DNA from: Citrobacter sp. JGM124
Lineage (GTDB): Bacteria; Pseudomonadota; Gammaproteobacteria; Enterobacterales; Enterobacteriaceae
Reading direction: 5' to 3'
NCBI RefSeq assembly: GCF_018257795.1
Contig: NZ_JAERJD010000008.1
Span: 186,001 to 250,000, forward strand
Length of the DNA stretch: 64,000 nucleotides
Of this stretch, positions 8,892 to 17,806 are shown in pieces. The notes under the pieces are model-generated. The model worked only from the letters and a program-made list of their open reading frames with translations, did not search any database and was not told the origin of the DNA. The first letter of the stretch is position 1; each line of letters starts with the position of its first letter. The translations under genes were made by a program, and so were the position numbers.

Positions 8892-9544
8892 TTGAATTAT
8901 CATCATTAACCGTGGGTTATGCCGGTAGCCCGGTAACGCCAGAAATAAGCGGGACGATTGCTCAAGGTTGTATGCTGGCGATTGTTGGCGAGAATGGTTG
9001 CGGCAAATCCACATTATTAAAAACGTTGGCAGGGTTTATTCCGCCCGTTGGTGGTGAGTTCAGATGGTCGACGGGACGCCCGGTGATCGGCTGGCTGGCG
9101 CAGCGACAGACGATGGAATCGCAATTTCCGGTGCGGGTAAAAGATGTGGTGGCAATGGGGCTCTGGCCTGAGCTGTCACTCTTCCGCTCTGTACGTGCGA
9201 GCCAGCGCCAGCGTATCGGGGAGGCGCTGGAACGTGTCGATATTCTCCATTTGGCAGATAACCCTATCGACTCCCTGTCCGGAGGGCAATTTCAGCGAAT
9301 GCTTTTTGCCCGAGTCTGGCTACAACAGGCCCCGCTGGTGATGCTGGATGAGCCTTTCACTGGGGTTGATGAAGGAACAAGTGACACGCTGATGTCTTTA
9401 ATGACGCAGATGTGTCAGCGTGGACAGACCTTGTTGACGGTATTGCATGATACCCCCCGTACTGCACGCTATTTTACCACTACATTGCGATTGAATCGCG
9501 ATGCTGCCCAATGGTGTCCATTAACTCAAAAAGGCGCCATCTGA
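8888..9544 (+). CDS. Zinc/manganese-type ABC transporter ATPase
   Basis: This is the ATPase of a metal importer of the ZnuC/AztA/MntB kind. Walker A is GENGCGKST, the signature is LSGGQFQRMLFAR, Walker B is MLDEPFTGVD and the switch His lies in VLHDT. A Q-loop-type segment reads IGWLAQRQT. An upstream in-frame GTG at 8855 would add 11 residues. I prefer the ATG at 8888 because it overlaps the stop of a small upstream ORF and gives a normal family start (218 residues). The stop TGA shares a base with the permease ATG. With the permease and binding protein it forms a tightly coupled operon in ATPase-permease-binding-protein order, like aztABC. Confidence 0.88.
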   Translation: MIELSSLTVGYAGSPVTPEISGTIAQGCMLAIVGENGCGKSTLLKTLAGFIPPVGGEFRWSTGRPVIGWLAQRQTMESQFPVRVKDVVAMGLWPELSLFRSVRASQRQRIGEALERVDILHLADNPIDSLSGGQFQRMLFARVWLQQAPLVMLDEPFTGVDEGTSDTLMSLMTQMCQRGQTLLTVLHDTPRTARYFTTTLRLNRDAAQWCPLTQKGAI

Positions 9545-10419
9545 TGATTTATCACTTTTTATTTCAACCGTTTATAGAATATGGCTTCATGCGTAGAGCC
9601 TTAGTGGCCTGTCTGACACTGTCAGTCAGCACTACCGTTCTGGGGGTATTTCTCCTGTTACGGCGCATGAGTTTAATGGGGGATGCACTATCCCATGCGA
9701 TTTTACCTGGTGTTGCTGCGGGATATTTACTGTATGGCATGTCCTTGCTGGCAATGGGCGTGGGAGGGTTTATTGCCGGGATCACGGTGGCTCTGGTATC
9801 GGGCTGGGTGAGTCGACGAACGCCACTTAAAGAAGATGCCAGTTTTGCGGGGTTTTACCTCGGTTCCCTGGCCTTGGGTATTACTCTTATTTCTCTCCGT
9901 GGCTCCAGTGTCGATCTTCTGCACTTGTTATTTGGTTCTATTCTGGCGGTTTCACAGGATGCTCTGCTGTTTGTTGCTGGGGTGGCTAGTCTGACGTTGA
10001 TCTGCATGGCTATTTTCTATCGAGGTCTGCTCAGTGAAGCTTTTGATAGTGCCTGGCTTGAGGTTAACAAACGACATCTGCCGGCACTGTTTCATGGTCT
10101 TTTTCTGTCATTACTGGTGATTAACCTGGTCGCTGGTTTTCAGGTGCTGGGGACGCTAATGGTCGTCGGTGTGATGATGTTGCCAGCGATCGCCGCCCGC
10201 TGCTGGGTGCAAACTTTACCCTGGATGCTACTGATTGCGGGGGTCAGTGGGCTATTTTCTTCCTGGCTGGGGTTGGTACTTTCCTGGACTCTGGGTCTGC
10301 CAGCAGGACCGGCGATTGTGCTATGCGCCAGTTGTTTTTTCTTTTTTTCGATTTTATGTGGCAAACGTAGCAGTCTAATTTCTGGTCTGCGGCGTTCAAT
10401 GATTAGCAAGGGGAAATAA
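9544..10419 (+). CDS. Zinc/manganese-type ABC transporter permease (ABC-3 family)
   Basis: This 291-residue protein has eight or so hydrophobic segments and the ABC-3 family signature near the N terminus: the RRMSLMGDALSHAILPG region, then a glycine-rich segment. The MVVGVMMLPAIAARCW region near the second half is also conserved in ZnuB/MntC/SitC permeases. The start is the ATG at 9544, one base overlapping the ATPase stop; an upstream GTG would add 11 residues that have no family counterpart. The TAA stop overlaps the ATG of the binding protein. It forms the membrane channel of the Zur-linked importer. Confidence 0.88.
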   Translation: MIYHFLFQPFIEYGFMRRALVACLTLSVSTTVLGVFLLLRRMSLMGDALSHAILPGVAAGYLLYGMSLLAMGVGGFIAGITVALVSGWVSRRTPLKEDASFAGFYLGSLALGITLISLRGSSVDLLHLLFGSILAVSQDALLFVAGVASLTLICMAIFYRGLLSEAFDSAWLEVNKRHLPALFHGLFLSLLVINLVAGFQVLGTLMVVGVMMLPAIAARCWVQTLPWMLLIAGVSGLFSSWLGLVLSWTLGLPAGPAIVLCASCFFFFSILCGKRSSLISGLRRSMISKGK

Positions 10420-11297
10420 TGAAACGTGTTGCTTTACTTATCGCCATCACTGCGGGAATAGTGTCGCAAAGTGCTTTGGCTAAAACGCTGAACGTCATGA
10501 CAAGCTTTTCTATTCTTGGCGATATTACCCAGCAAGTAGGGGGAGATCATGTCAAGGTGACATCACTCGTTGGGCCTGATGGTGATCCTCATACCTTCGA
10601 GCCTTCACCACAGGATAGTGCTGCTTTAAGCAAAGCCGATGTCGTTGTGGTTAATGGACTGGAACTGGAAGGATGGCTGGACAGACTGATTAAAGCTTCC
10701 GGGTTTAAGGGGACGTTAATTGTCGCGTCAGATGGTGTTAAAACCCACTCCATGGATGAAGATGGCAAACTGGTCGTCGATCCCCATGCCTGGAATAGTG
10801 CTGCCAATGGTGCCGTGTATGCGAAAAATATCATGGATGGCCTGATTAAAAGCGATCCGCAAGATAAAACTGCACTCACAGAGTCTGGAGAACGCTATAT
10901 TGCTCAGTTAAATCAACTGGATGGCTGGGCGAAAAAACGTTTTAGCGACATTCCTACTGAAAAGCGTACTGTACTCTCAAGCCATGATGCTTTTGGTTAC
11001 TTTAGCAATCAGTATCATGTTCACTTTTTAGCGCCACAAGGACTTTCTTCCGAGAGTGAAGCCAGTGCCGCTGATGTGGCTGCGCTGATTGAGCAAATTA
11101 AAGCGCAGCATGTTCACACCTGGTTTATGGAAAATCAGCTAGACCCACGCTTAGTGAAACAGATCGCTCAGGCAACAGGAGCCAAGGCAGGAGGGGAACT
11201 CTACCCGGAATCACTTTCCGGTAAAGACGGTCCCGCGGCCACTTATGTGCAGGCATTCAAGCATAACGTGAATGTCATTGCTGACAGCATGAAGTAA
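10419..11297 (+). CDS. Periplasmic metal-binding protein (TroA/ZnuA/AztC superfamily)
   Basis: This 292-residue protein has a signal peptide cut near residue 21 (QSALA). The cluster A-I metal ligands are visible: His58 in GDPHTFEPSP, His123 in DPHAWN, His189 in SSHDAFGYF and an acidic position around Glu264. It lacks the long histidine-rich loop of ZnuA, having only a short THSMDEDGK insert, so it is closer to AztC or manganese-type proteins in shape. Zinc is inferred from the Zur-like operator. Manganese or iron remains possible. It is the last gene of the coupled operon, and a stem-loop at 11376-11407 follows. Confidence 0.85.
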   Translation: MKRVALLIAITAGIVSQSALAKTLNVMTSFSILGDITQQVGGDHVKVTSLVGPDGDPHTFEPSPQDSAALSKADVVVVNGLELEGWLDRLIKASGFKGTLIVASDGVKTHSMDEDGKLVVDPHAWNSAANGAVYAKNIMDGLIKSDPQDKTALTESGERYIAQLNQLDGWAKKRFSDIPTEKRTVLSSHDAFGYFSNQYHVHFLAPQGLSSESEASAADVAALIEQIKAQHVHTWFMENQLDPRLVKQIAQATGAKAGGELYPESLSGKDGPAATYVQAFKHNVNVIADSMK

Positions 11298-11375
11298 TGC
11301 TAAACCCGCAGGAAGCATATCTTTCTCCGGAGAGTGACCGTCGAAAAATTTAAGCTTCCAATGTTGTTGAGTTAT

Positions 11376-11407
11376 CTCAATGGGCCAGCAATCTCCGGCC
11401 CATTGAG
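11376..11407 (+). terminator. Stem-loop after the metal importer operon
   Basis: Arms CTCAATGGGCC (11376-11386) and GGCCCATTGAG (11397-11407) form a perfect 11-base stem with a 10-base loop, between the end of the importer operon and the convergent acetyltransferase gene. No T-run follows on either strand, so it may protect the 3' end rather than terminate. Confidence 0.4.
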
Positions 11408-11463
11408 GACCACCAGGCTTATTGTGGCTATGATCTGATCCCTGACTGATTTTTAGCAGTGTG

Positions 11464-11940
11464 CTATTTTGAAAAATTGATCAGCGCATCACCCGACAGA
11501 CGGTAACGAACCCATTCGCTTTGTGCTGCGGCGCCGATACTCAGGTAAAAATCAATCGCGGGTTGATTCCAGTCCAGTACGCTCCATTCCAGACGGCCAC
11601 ATCTCCTTTCAACGGCATACTTCGCGATAGTTTTTAGTAGGGCTTTGCCTGCGCCATGGCCGCGGAATTCAGGGGATACGTAGAGGTCTTCCATGTAAAT
11701 GCCGTTACGTCCTAGCCAGGTTGAGTAACTGGTAAAAAAGACTGCATAACCTGCTATTTTTCCTGCTATTTCACAAATAAGTGCTTCAGTTTTACTATCG
11801 GCAGCAAACAGTGACTCGCGGATCTCATTCGGTGTTGTCACGACTTCTTCCGGTGCTTTTTCATAAACCGCCAGTTCATAGATCATGTCATAAATGGCTT
11901 GTGCATCGTTTGGAGTGGCCTGACGGATAATCATACTCAT
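11464..11940 (-). CDS. GNAT N-acetyltransferase, diamine/thialysine type
   Basis: This 158-residue protein is a GCN5-related acetyltransferase close in pattern to spermidine/spermine and thialysine acetyltransferases. Features are the N-terminal IRQATPNDAQAIYDMI, the beta-4 segment YMEDLYVSPEFRG and the acetyl-CoA loop RGHGAGKALL (Q/RxxGxG/A). The SSAT-like LEWSVLDWNQPAIDFY motif comes next, then an SEWVRYRL end. The likely acceptor is a small amine or amino acid. It is monocistronic and convergent with the metal importer operon. Confidence in the family is high and in the substrate low. Confidence 0.85.
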   Translation of the reverse strand: MSMIIRQATPNDAQAIYDMIYELAVYEKAPEEVVTTPNEIRESLFAADSKTEALICEIAGKIAGYAVFFTSYSTWLGRNGIYMEDLYVSPEFRGHGAGKALLKTIAKYAVERRCGRLEWSVLDWNQPAIDFYLSIGAAAQSEWVRYRLSGDALINFSK

Positions 11941-12225
11941 GGGTCTTCCCGTTATTTTATATTGTCTGGACGTTAGAATTATTGATGCTCAGTTTAATCG
12001 GTATTGTCTGAAGAATTAAGTGCCATGAAATTACAATGGGGTGTTTTCCCTGCCCCTTTCGGTGTCACTTTTTAAAGGTAACAACTTATGCTGACGTATG
12101 GAAATACAGAAGGGGAAACCTGGCGTGTTATCTTTGTCTTCAGGGGAAGAAACGCACTTATCTTGATGGTGAATTAAGCCAGCAAAACATCATTATGACC
12201 TGCTGGCTGAGAAAATTTTTTCACA

Positions 12226-13581
12226 TTAATGAAAGATTTCGGCAATAAAAGCAGCGCCGATGAAGGTACCAAAGTTAGCGACGAATGAGACGACAACAAT
12301 TCGCCATCCCAGGCGGCGAAAAGCGGGTAAATCTTTCGCAATAGAGAGTCCGGCATAGGTTAGCATTGGTGTGATCACCGCAAGAATATTGACCGATGCG
12401 GCATACGTTGTAATCTGTGTGGCCCAGGGACACCAAGGGGAAGAAGCATACATTGCTAAAATTGAAACCCAGCAAACGGCAGGGATCTTTTTTCTGGTCA
12501 GGGTATTGACCATGTCCCCCAGTAAGGAAAGCACCATTAAAAGCACACACCCTATCACGACGCTCTCAGAGAATTTCCCGAATGCCATCCAGTTGGCCAG
12601 CATTGCGAATACTGAAGTAACTGACCATGCCAAAATTTTCTCATGCCAGGTCAGCCCTGAATTGTGTTCTGCCGACTCCTCGTAAGCATCCAGGACGGTT
12701 TTATTATCCAGATTTTCTTTTTCATTTGTACTGTTATTAAATTTAAATCGACGCCCTAAAACTGGTTCAAATACCCGATATGCCCATACGGCTAATGGAA
12801 GCGAAATAAACAACGTAAAGTATGTCCCAAATGTCGTTGTAATCAGGTTTGAGGCGGCAGCAAGAGCCATCACTGTTTCGCCCGTTTTGGCATCGACTTG
12901 GGCTGCAATGGCTCCAGCTGCTGCTGCCATCATGCTGCCAGAACCGACACCGGAGGCCATTGCCAGTGAGCGTGGGTCAAAGATATTTAAACTGGCAATC
13001 ACTCCAGCGACAATGGCGATAAATAATGCACCAAACAATGTGCCCGTGAGATATTCTGCAAGAACTCCCCGGCCCTCCGGTGAATTCATGCCATATTTTT
13101 CACCAATAATCGCGAGGCTAGGTTCCCTGCCTACAGAGAAGGTGGCACCAATGGCTTCACGCTTGATACCTAACAGTAAAGCCACAGGCATACCGAGCAG
13201 TACTGTACCAACAAAATGCCCCAATTCCTGAAAGACAAGTGCCCACCCGGCCTGAATTACTGTTGGCAGTGATGAACCAACGACTAACCCCAGTTTTGCA
13301 ATAAAAATAAGAAGTGCAGGCTGAAGAATATGAGAGGCACGAATTTGACGGCTTTTTGTAAGCGATAGAAATGACGTCGATCGATAACTCAGACATCCGA
13401 TCACCGCCCCAACAATAAGAGCCCAAATCATAGGTAATAAAACAACTTTAGCTGATCCTAAAGGGATTGATATAGAACCAATACCTTCAGCAACGATAAC
13501 AACGATAAAAGCCCACATATATACTGGTAGCACGTCTAAAAATGGCGGTCGCCGGCCAAGATCAAATACCTGTGTTTGCAT
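12226..13581 (-). CDS. DUF3100-type polytopic membrane protein, probable transporter
   Basis: This 451-residue inner-membrane protein has about ten hydrophobic segments. A glycine- and alanine-rich central motif (VGSGSMMAAAAGAIAAQ near residue 210) and a FSVGREPSLAIIGEKYGMN segment near 150 match my memory of the DUF3100 family. A charged loop near residues 270-300 splits it in two. Such proteins are often encoded beside M20 peptidases, and here an M20 amidohydrolase operon lies directly upstream on the same strand. I infer that it imports the conjugated substrate of that operon. A 660-base gap with operator-like dyads suggests its own promoter. Confidence 0.65.
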   Translation of the reverse strand: MQTQVFDLGRRPPFLDVLPVYMWAFIVVIVAEGIGSISIPLGSAKVVLLPMIWALIVGAVIGCLSYRSTSFLSLTKSRQIRASHILQPALLIFIAKLGLVVGSSLPTVIQAGWALVFQELGHFVGTVLLGMPVALLLGIKREAIGATFSVGREPSLAIIGEKYGMNSPEGRGVLAEYLTGTLFGALFIAIVAGVIASLNIFDPRSLAMASGVGSGSMMAAAAGAIAAQVDAKTGETVMALAAASNLITTTFGTYFTLFISLPLAVWAYRVFEPVLGRRFKFNNSTNEKENLDNKTVLDAYEESAEHNSGLTWHEKILAWSVTSVFAMLANWMAFGKFSESVVIGCVLLMVLSLLGDMVNTLTRKKIPAVCWVSILAMYASSPWCPWATQITTYAASVNILAVITPMLTYAGLSIAKDLPAFRRLGWRIVVVSFVANFGTFIGAAFIAEIFH

Positions 13582-14240
13582 TGTCAGAACCTCATTATCA
13601 TTTTACGCACGAATAAAATGCCAGGGAGGTTGCAGTATGTTTATTATTCATGTTGCTCAACAATGCATTATTTTTGCATTTTTGTTGCGTTTGTAACAAC
13701 ATGATGTGTATATATTTTCCTTATGGCTGAATGGCTTTTTGAATTATTTTTATCTTCATCATGATTTGATATGAACGGTATTGTTGAAATGCTGGAAGTT
13801 ACTGGTTTTGATAGTGGGTGTTAACATTTTCAGATAAAATAAAAAAATTGTCATATGTTATATTAATAATTTAATTATCAACCAAAAATAGGATTTTGAT
13901 CTGATTCAGTAATTAATGGATTTATTTATGGAAAGCGGTGACGGGTTCTTTTGTGATACTATTTTCTAATGTCTTGGCTTTATACACCGGTATACTTAAT
14001 CTGGATAATGCCAGTGGTGGGGCGATAGAATGAATGGAATATTGTGGCAAACATACCGCTTCGTATTTGTTTTATTACGGAAAGCTCGATTAACCCAAGT
14101 GCCATGCCCTGTGGTCGCGTGCTGGCGAGAGGCCATAACCTTCCATTTTTATTGGTATGTGAACGTGAAGAGCCAATGTCCTGGCTGGAAAGATCAAACA
14201 GGTTCAGTGGCGTGTTTGATCTTTCCAGGAGGGATTGAAT
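13582..14240. other. Intergenic region with operator-like dyads and a long stem-loop
   Basis: This gap separates the amidohydrolase operon end from the DUF3100 gene. Near the DUF3100 start there are TTGTT/AACAA-type dyads: TGTTGCTCAACA at 13651-13662 and TTGTT-N8-AACAA at 13682-13699. A perfect 16-base inverted repeat lies at 14185-14228. A 64-codon plus-strand frame at 14044-14238 matches nothing I know and I do not support it. Confidence 0.4.
14185..14228 (-). repeat. Perfect 16-bp inverted repeat after amidohydrolase gene
   Basis: The arms CTGGAAAGATCAAACA (14185-14200) and TGTTTGATCTTTCCAG (14213-14228) are exact reverse complements around a 12-base loop. The repeat begins 12 bases after the amidohydrolase stop on the minus strand. 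No T-run follows, so it may be an mRNA 3' stabiliser or attenuator between the operon and the downstream DUF3100 gene. Confidence 0.6.
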
Positions 14241-15398
14241 TCAGCTCTTTAAGAGGAGCCTTTCAACCAGTGACACCCATAATTCAATGCCGTTGGAAAG
14301 CAGGTCATCATTGAAGTCATAGTAAGCGTTATGCAGCGGCTTGGAGGGAACATCCCCGTCGGCCCCAATCCAGAAATATGCACCAGGACAGGCTTCCAGC
14401 ATGCAGGCAAAGTCCTCTGATGCCATGGAGGGTTTCAGCTGCCAGTTAACCCGAGACTCTCCTAATGTTGCCACGGCCACTTCACGAACATTCTGGGCCT
14501 CACGCTTGTGGTTAGCGGTAACCGGATACCCCGGGTAATATGAAATTTCGCCTTTAACATCTGATACTTGTGGGATACCCACGACGTAAGTGTTAATCAT
14601 AGTTTTTACGCGCTCACGGACGCTTGAATTCAGGCATCTGAACGTGCCGCGTAATGTGACTTTTTCAGGCAGCACATTAATGGCTTCACCACCGGCAATC
14701 TGTGTAATGCTTACCACGGCAGATTCCTGAGGGGAAAGTCTGCGGGAAGGGATCGTCTGTAATGCCATGATCAATTGGGACGCGGCGACTATCGGGTCTG
14801 CCCCATTCTCTGGCATCGCCGCATGACAGCTTTTACCTGTAAGGACAATTTCAAAAGAATCCAGTGAGGCCATCATGGTGCTGCTGTTAATTCCCACATG
14901 CCCTAAAGGAAGCCCCGGCCAGTTGTGCAATGCATAAATTCCATCCATAGGGAACAAATCAAACAGACCATCTTCAACCATTTTTTTTGCGCCACCAAGG
15001 TTCTCTTCCGCTGGTTGGAAGATGAAATGAACGGTGCCGCTAAAATTCTGGGTCTCTGACAGATATTTTGCCGTCGCCAGCAGTATTGCGGTATGGCCAT
15101 CATGCCCACAGGCGTGCATCACGCCAGGGATTGAGGAGCGGTACTCCTGATTACCCAGCTCGGTTATCGGCAGGGCATCCATATCTGCCCGCAGGCCTAT
15201 CACCGGCCCTTGCCCATTCTCAAGCGTTGCAACAACGCCTGTTCCCCCTAACCCTCGATGAACCCGTAACCCGAAAGATTCAAGTAAATCAGCCACTCTC
15301 TGAGAGGTCTTATGTTCCTGATAACCTAATTCAGGATTGGCGTGAAACTCCCGACGCCATGCAACCGCCTCGGCAATCAGTGAAGATGAAACCACCAT
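14241..15398 (-). CDS. M20D amidohydrolase (hippurate/N-acyl-amino-acid hydrolase type)
   Basis: This 385-residue metalloenzyme belongs to the M20D group, which hydrolyses N-acyl or N-aroyl amino acids such as hippurate, indole-acetyl amino acids and N-acetyl-diaminopimelate. Visible motifs are GLRADMDALP near 68-77, MHACGHDGHTA with Cys97 and His99 as metal ligands, the catalytic QPAEEN at 129-133 (Glu131/132), LHNWPG with His158, and a C-terminal PLHNAYYDFND with the last ligand. The ATG lies three bases after the aldehyde dehydrogenase stop, so it is the third gene of an operon. With the two dehydrogenases it suggests release and oxidation of a conjugate. Confidence 0.88.
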   Translation of the reverse strand: MVVSSSLIAEAVAWRREFHANPELGYQEHKTSQRVADLLESFGLRVHRGLGGTGVVATLENGQGPVIGLRADMDALPITELGNQEYRSSIPGVMHACGHDGHTAILLATAKYLSETQNFSGTVHFIFQPAEENLGGAKKMVEDGLFDLFPMDGIYALHNWPGLPLGHVGINSSTMMASLDSFEIVLTGKSCHAAMPENGADPIVAASQLIMALQTIPSRRLSPQESAVVSITQIAGGEAINVLPEKVTLRGTFRCLNSSVRERVKTMINTYVVGIPQVSDVKGEISYYPGYPVTANHKREAQNVREVAVATLGESRVNWQLKPSMASEDFACMLEACPGAYFWIGADGDVPSKPLHNAYYDFNDDLLSNGIELWVSLVERLLLKS

Positions 15399-15401
15399 AA
15401 T

Positions 15402-16916
15402 TTATTCCTCTCCTGCTCCGTAGTTGAAGCTGAATACTGGGTTCTCTGCTGTCTCAACCCATACACTTTTTACTTCACTATACTCACGAAGCGCTTCTAT
15501 GCCAGAAGAACGACCATAGCCGCTGTCTCCGTATCCACCAAAAGGCGAACTGACATGAATAGACTTATAACCGTTTATCCAGAATGTCCCTGCATTGACC
15601 TTTGATGCGACACGATGCGCACGTGCAACATTATTTGTCCAGACGGCCCCTGCCAGTCCGAAACGGCTATCGTTAGCAATACGTATAGCATCTGCTTCAT
15701 CACGAAATGGTATCGCAACAACGACGGGACCAAAAATCTCTTCTCTGGCACAGTACATCTCATTGTTTCCATTCAGAATCGTCGGATTAACATAATAACC
15801 AGCGCCTTCAGGAATAGGTTCACGACCCGCAACGACTACAGCACCTTCTGCTTGCGCCTTTTCGAGCATGGTACAAACGTGACGATATTGTTTCGGGTTA
15901 TTGACCGGACCTATTTCGGTTCCTTGTTCTTCCGGATCGCCGACACGAATTTTCGCGGATGCTAGTGCAAGATCAGCCACGAAGCGGTCATAAATAGTCT
16001 CCTGAATTAACAGACGAGAACCCGAGACGCAACTTTGCCCTGTACCACCAAAAATAGCAGCCATTGCACCGCGCAAGGCTTGTTCAATATTTGCATCATC
16101 AAAGACAATATTGGCAGATTTACCTCCCAGTTCGAGGATCGCTGGAATACACCGTTGAGCTGCGGCGATGGCAATATGGCGTCCTGTCATGGGGGAACCT
16201 ACGAAGCAAACTTTTCTAATATCGGCACCTGCAATCATTGCCTGCCCGATAGTATGACCATAACCGACAATGACACTCACCAGGCCTTTAGGTGCACCAG
16301 CCCGTTCAATGAGTAACCCAATAATCATTGAGCTGAGTGGGGTAAGTTCTGATGGTTTCAGAATGACGGCGTTGCCGGCAGCAATGGCAGGGGCGATTTG
16401 CCAGCCACAGGTGTTAAGTGGGGCATTCCATGGGGTAATTTGCATGACATTACCCAGTGGCTCATAACAAACATAGTTAAGGTGCGAGGTGGGTACTGGG
16501 ATCACCTCACCATGTAGTTTGTCAGCCCAGCCAGCGTAGTATTCAAACATCTCCGCAACCCGAGTGACATCACCACGGGCATCGTTATAAGGTTTATTAG
16601 CTGTTGCACATTCAATAAAAGCAAGGTTATCTATTTCCTGACGGATGGCGGCACCTATCTGATACATAATGCGGCCACGATCTTTTGCCGCCATTGCCCA
16701 CCATTGTTTTCCCGCCTGGGTTGCCGCATCACTGGCAATTTTCACCAGGCTTTCATCGGCATCAGGATATGAAAACAACAGGGTATCATCATGTGCCCGA
16801 CGCATTTCAATGATCTCACCATGCCCCTTAATGATCTCACCTTTAACATAGCTACCAATTTGAAAATCAGGGCCGAAAAATTGGCTAAGGATCCCGTCTA
16901 TTTTGGTTTTACTCAT
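15402..16916 (-). CDS. NAD(P)+-dependent aldehyde dehydrogenase
   Basis: This 504-residue cytoplasmic enzyme oxidises an aldehyde to a carboxylate. It has the family oxyanion Asn in TPWNAPL (about residue 164), the cofactor lysine in ILKPSE, the general base Glu262 in LELGGKSANI and the catalytic Cys296 in GQSCVSGSRL. A C-terminal NVARAHRVASKVNAGTFWIN-like segment is also present. The length is normal. It follows the hydroxyacid dehydrogenase gene by two bases, so the two probably act in series (alcohol to aldehyde to acid). The substrate is unknown. It resembles betaine-aldehyde and medium-chain types rather than methylmalonate-semialdehyde types. Confidence 0.9.
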   Translation of the reverse strand: MSKTKIDGILSQFFGPDFQIGSYVKGEIIKGHGEIIEMRRAHDDTLLFSYPDADESLVKIASDAATQAGKQWWAMAAKDRGRIMYQIGAAIRQEIDNLAFIECATANKPYNDARGDVTRVAEMFEYYAGWADKLHGEVIPVPTSHLNYVCYEPLGNVMQITPWNAPLNTCGWQIAPAIAAGNAVILKPSELTPLSSMIIGLLIERAGAPKGLVSVIVGYGHTIGQAMIAGADIRKVCFVGSPMTGRHIAIAAAQRCIPAILELGGKSANIVFDDANIEQALRGAMAAIFGGTGQSCVSGSRLLIQETIYDRFVADLALASAKIRVGDPEEQGTEIGPVNNPKQYRHVCTMLEKAQAEGAVVVAGREPIPEGAGYYVNPTILNGNNEMYCAREEIFGPVVVAIPFRDEADAIRIANDSRFGLAGAVWTNNVARAHRVASKVNAGTFWINGYKSIHVSSPFGGYGDSGYGRSSGIEALREYSEVKSVWVETAENPVFSFNYGAGEE

Positions 16917-16918
16917 GC

Positions 16919-17806
16919 TTATTTCTCCTTACCAAAAAGTGCGCTATCAGTACGCAATACGATGCAGTTAAAATCTTCACTATCAGCGAGGGTTGAACGG
17001 CTATCCCCCCAGAGACGAATGACTTCACGTGAAAGAGGAAGTGCCATCCCCAGCTGGTCCGCCAGGGCCAGGGCCAGGCCCGTATCTTTACGCATCAAGC
17101 CCATGGTGAAACCTGAATCATAGGATTTACTGGTGATCCAGCGTGGGAAGGAGACTTGGCTTACTGCGCTACGGCCTGAGCCGGCGTTAATACCTGCAAG
17201 GCATTTATCGGGTTCTACACCGGCTTGTGCCGCAAGGCTGATGGCCTCTGCGGTGGTTATCAGGTGAGCGGCTGAAAGAAGATTATTTGCTATCTTGACC
17301 ACATTACCGGCACCCACGTCACCAACATGTACTCTGGTCCCACTCATCGCCTCGAGTACTGGAAGCGCTTTTGTCAGAACATCATCTTTTGCACCAATAA
17401 CCATCGTCATGGTGCCTGATGCGGCTCCTGCTGGCCCGCCAGAAACAGGGGCATCCATAAAGTCGATTCCTTTTTCTGCCAGTATTCCAGCCATTTCACG
17501 GCTCATTTCCGGGGTTGATGTTGTGGTGTCCACCACGATCAGTCCACGGTTGCCAGAAGAAAAAATTCCGCCATCGTCGAGGCAGGCGGCGCGGACATGC
17601 TCTGCTTTAGGCAATGACAAAATCAGTAAATCAACACTGCTTGTGAGCTCGGCGGCAGACGTGGCGATTTTAACGCTCTGCTGGGCAGCTTTCGCCAGTG
17701 CGGTGGAAGACAAATCAAAACCTGAGACGGAAAATCCTTTTGAAACCAGTGTGGCTGCCATTCCGGCACCCATATTACCCAGTCCAAGCACACCAATTCT
17801 CATCAT
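16919..17806 (-). CDS. Beta-hydroxyacid dehydrogenase (3-hydroxyisobutyrate dehydrogenase family)
   Basis: This 295-residue NAD(P)-dependent dehydrogenase resembles 3-hydroxyisobutyrate dehydrogenase and tartronate-semialdehyde reductase. It starts with the Rossmann loop GLGNMG. It carries the substrate motif DAPVSGGPAGAASGTM and the catalytic lysine in GNVVKIANN. I chose the ATG at 17806 because GGGAGTAA lies just before it and the protein then begins MMRIGVLGLGNMG, as family members do. A longer frame up to 17899 would add 31 residues unlike the family. It is the first gene of the operon with the aldehyde dehydrogenase and the M20 hydrolase. Confidence 0.88.
   Translation of the reverse strand: MMRIGVLGLGNMGAGMAATLVSKGFSVSGFDLSSTALAKAAQQSVKIATSAAELTSSVDLLILSLPKAEHVRAACLDDGGIFSSGNRGLIVVDTTTSTPEMSREMAGILAEKGIDFMDAPVSGGPAGAASGTMTMVIGAKDDVLTKALPVLEAMSGTRVHVGDVGAGNVVKIANNLLSAAHLITTAEAISLAAQAGVEPDKCLAGINAGSGRSAVSQVSFPRWITSKSYDSGFTMGLMRKDTGLALALADQLGMALPLSREVIRLWGDSRSTLADSEDFNCIVLRTDSALFGKEK

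Noticed and set aside
14044..14238. 64-codon plus-strand frame opposite the amidohydrolase end
   Set aside because: It runs through the long inverted repeat and shows no family pattern, so a gene is unlikely.
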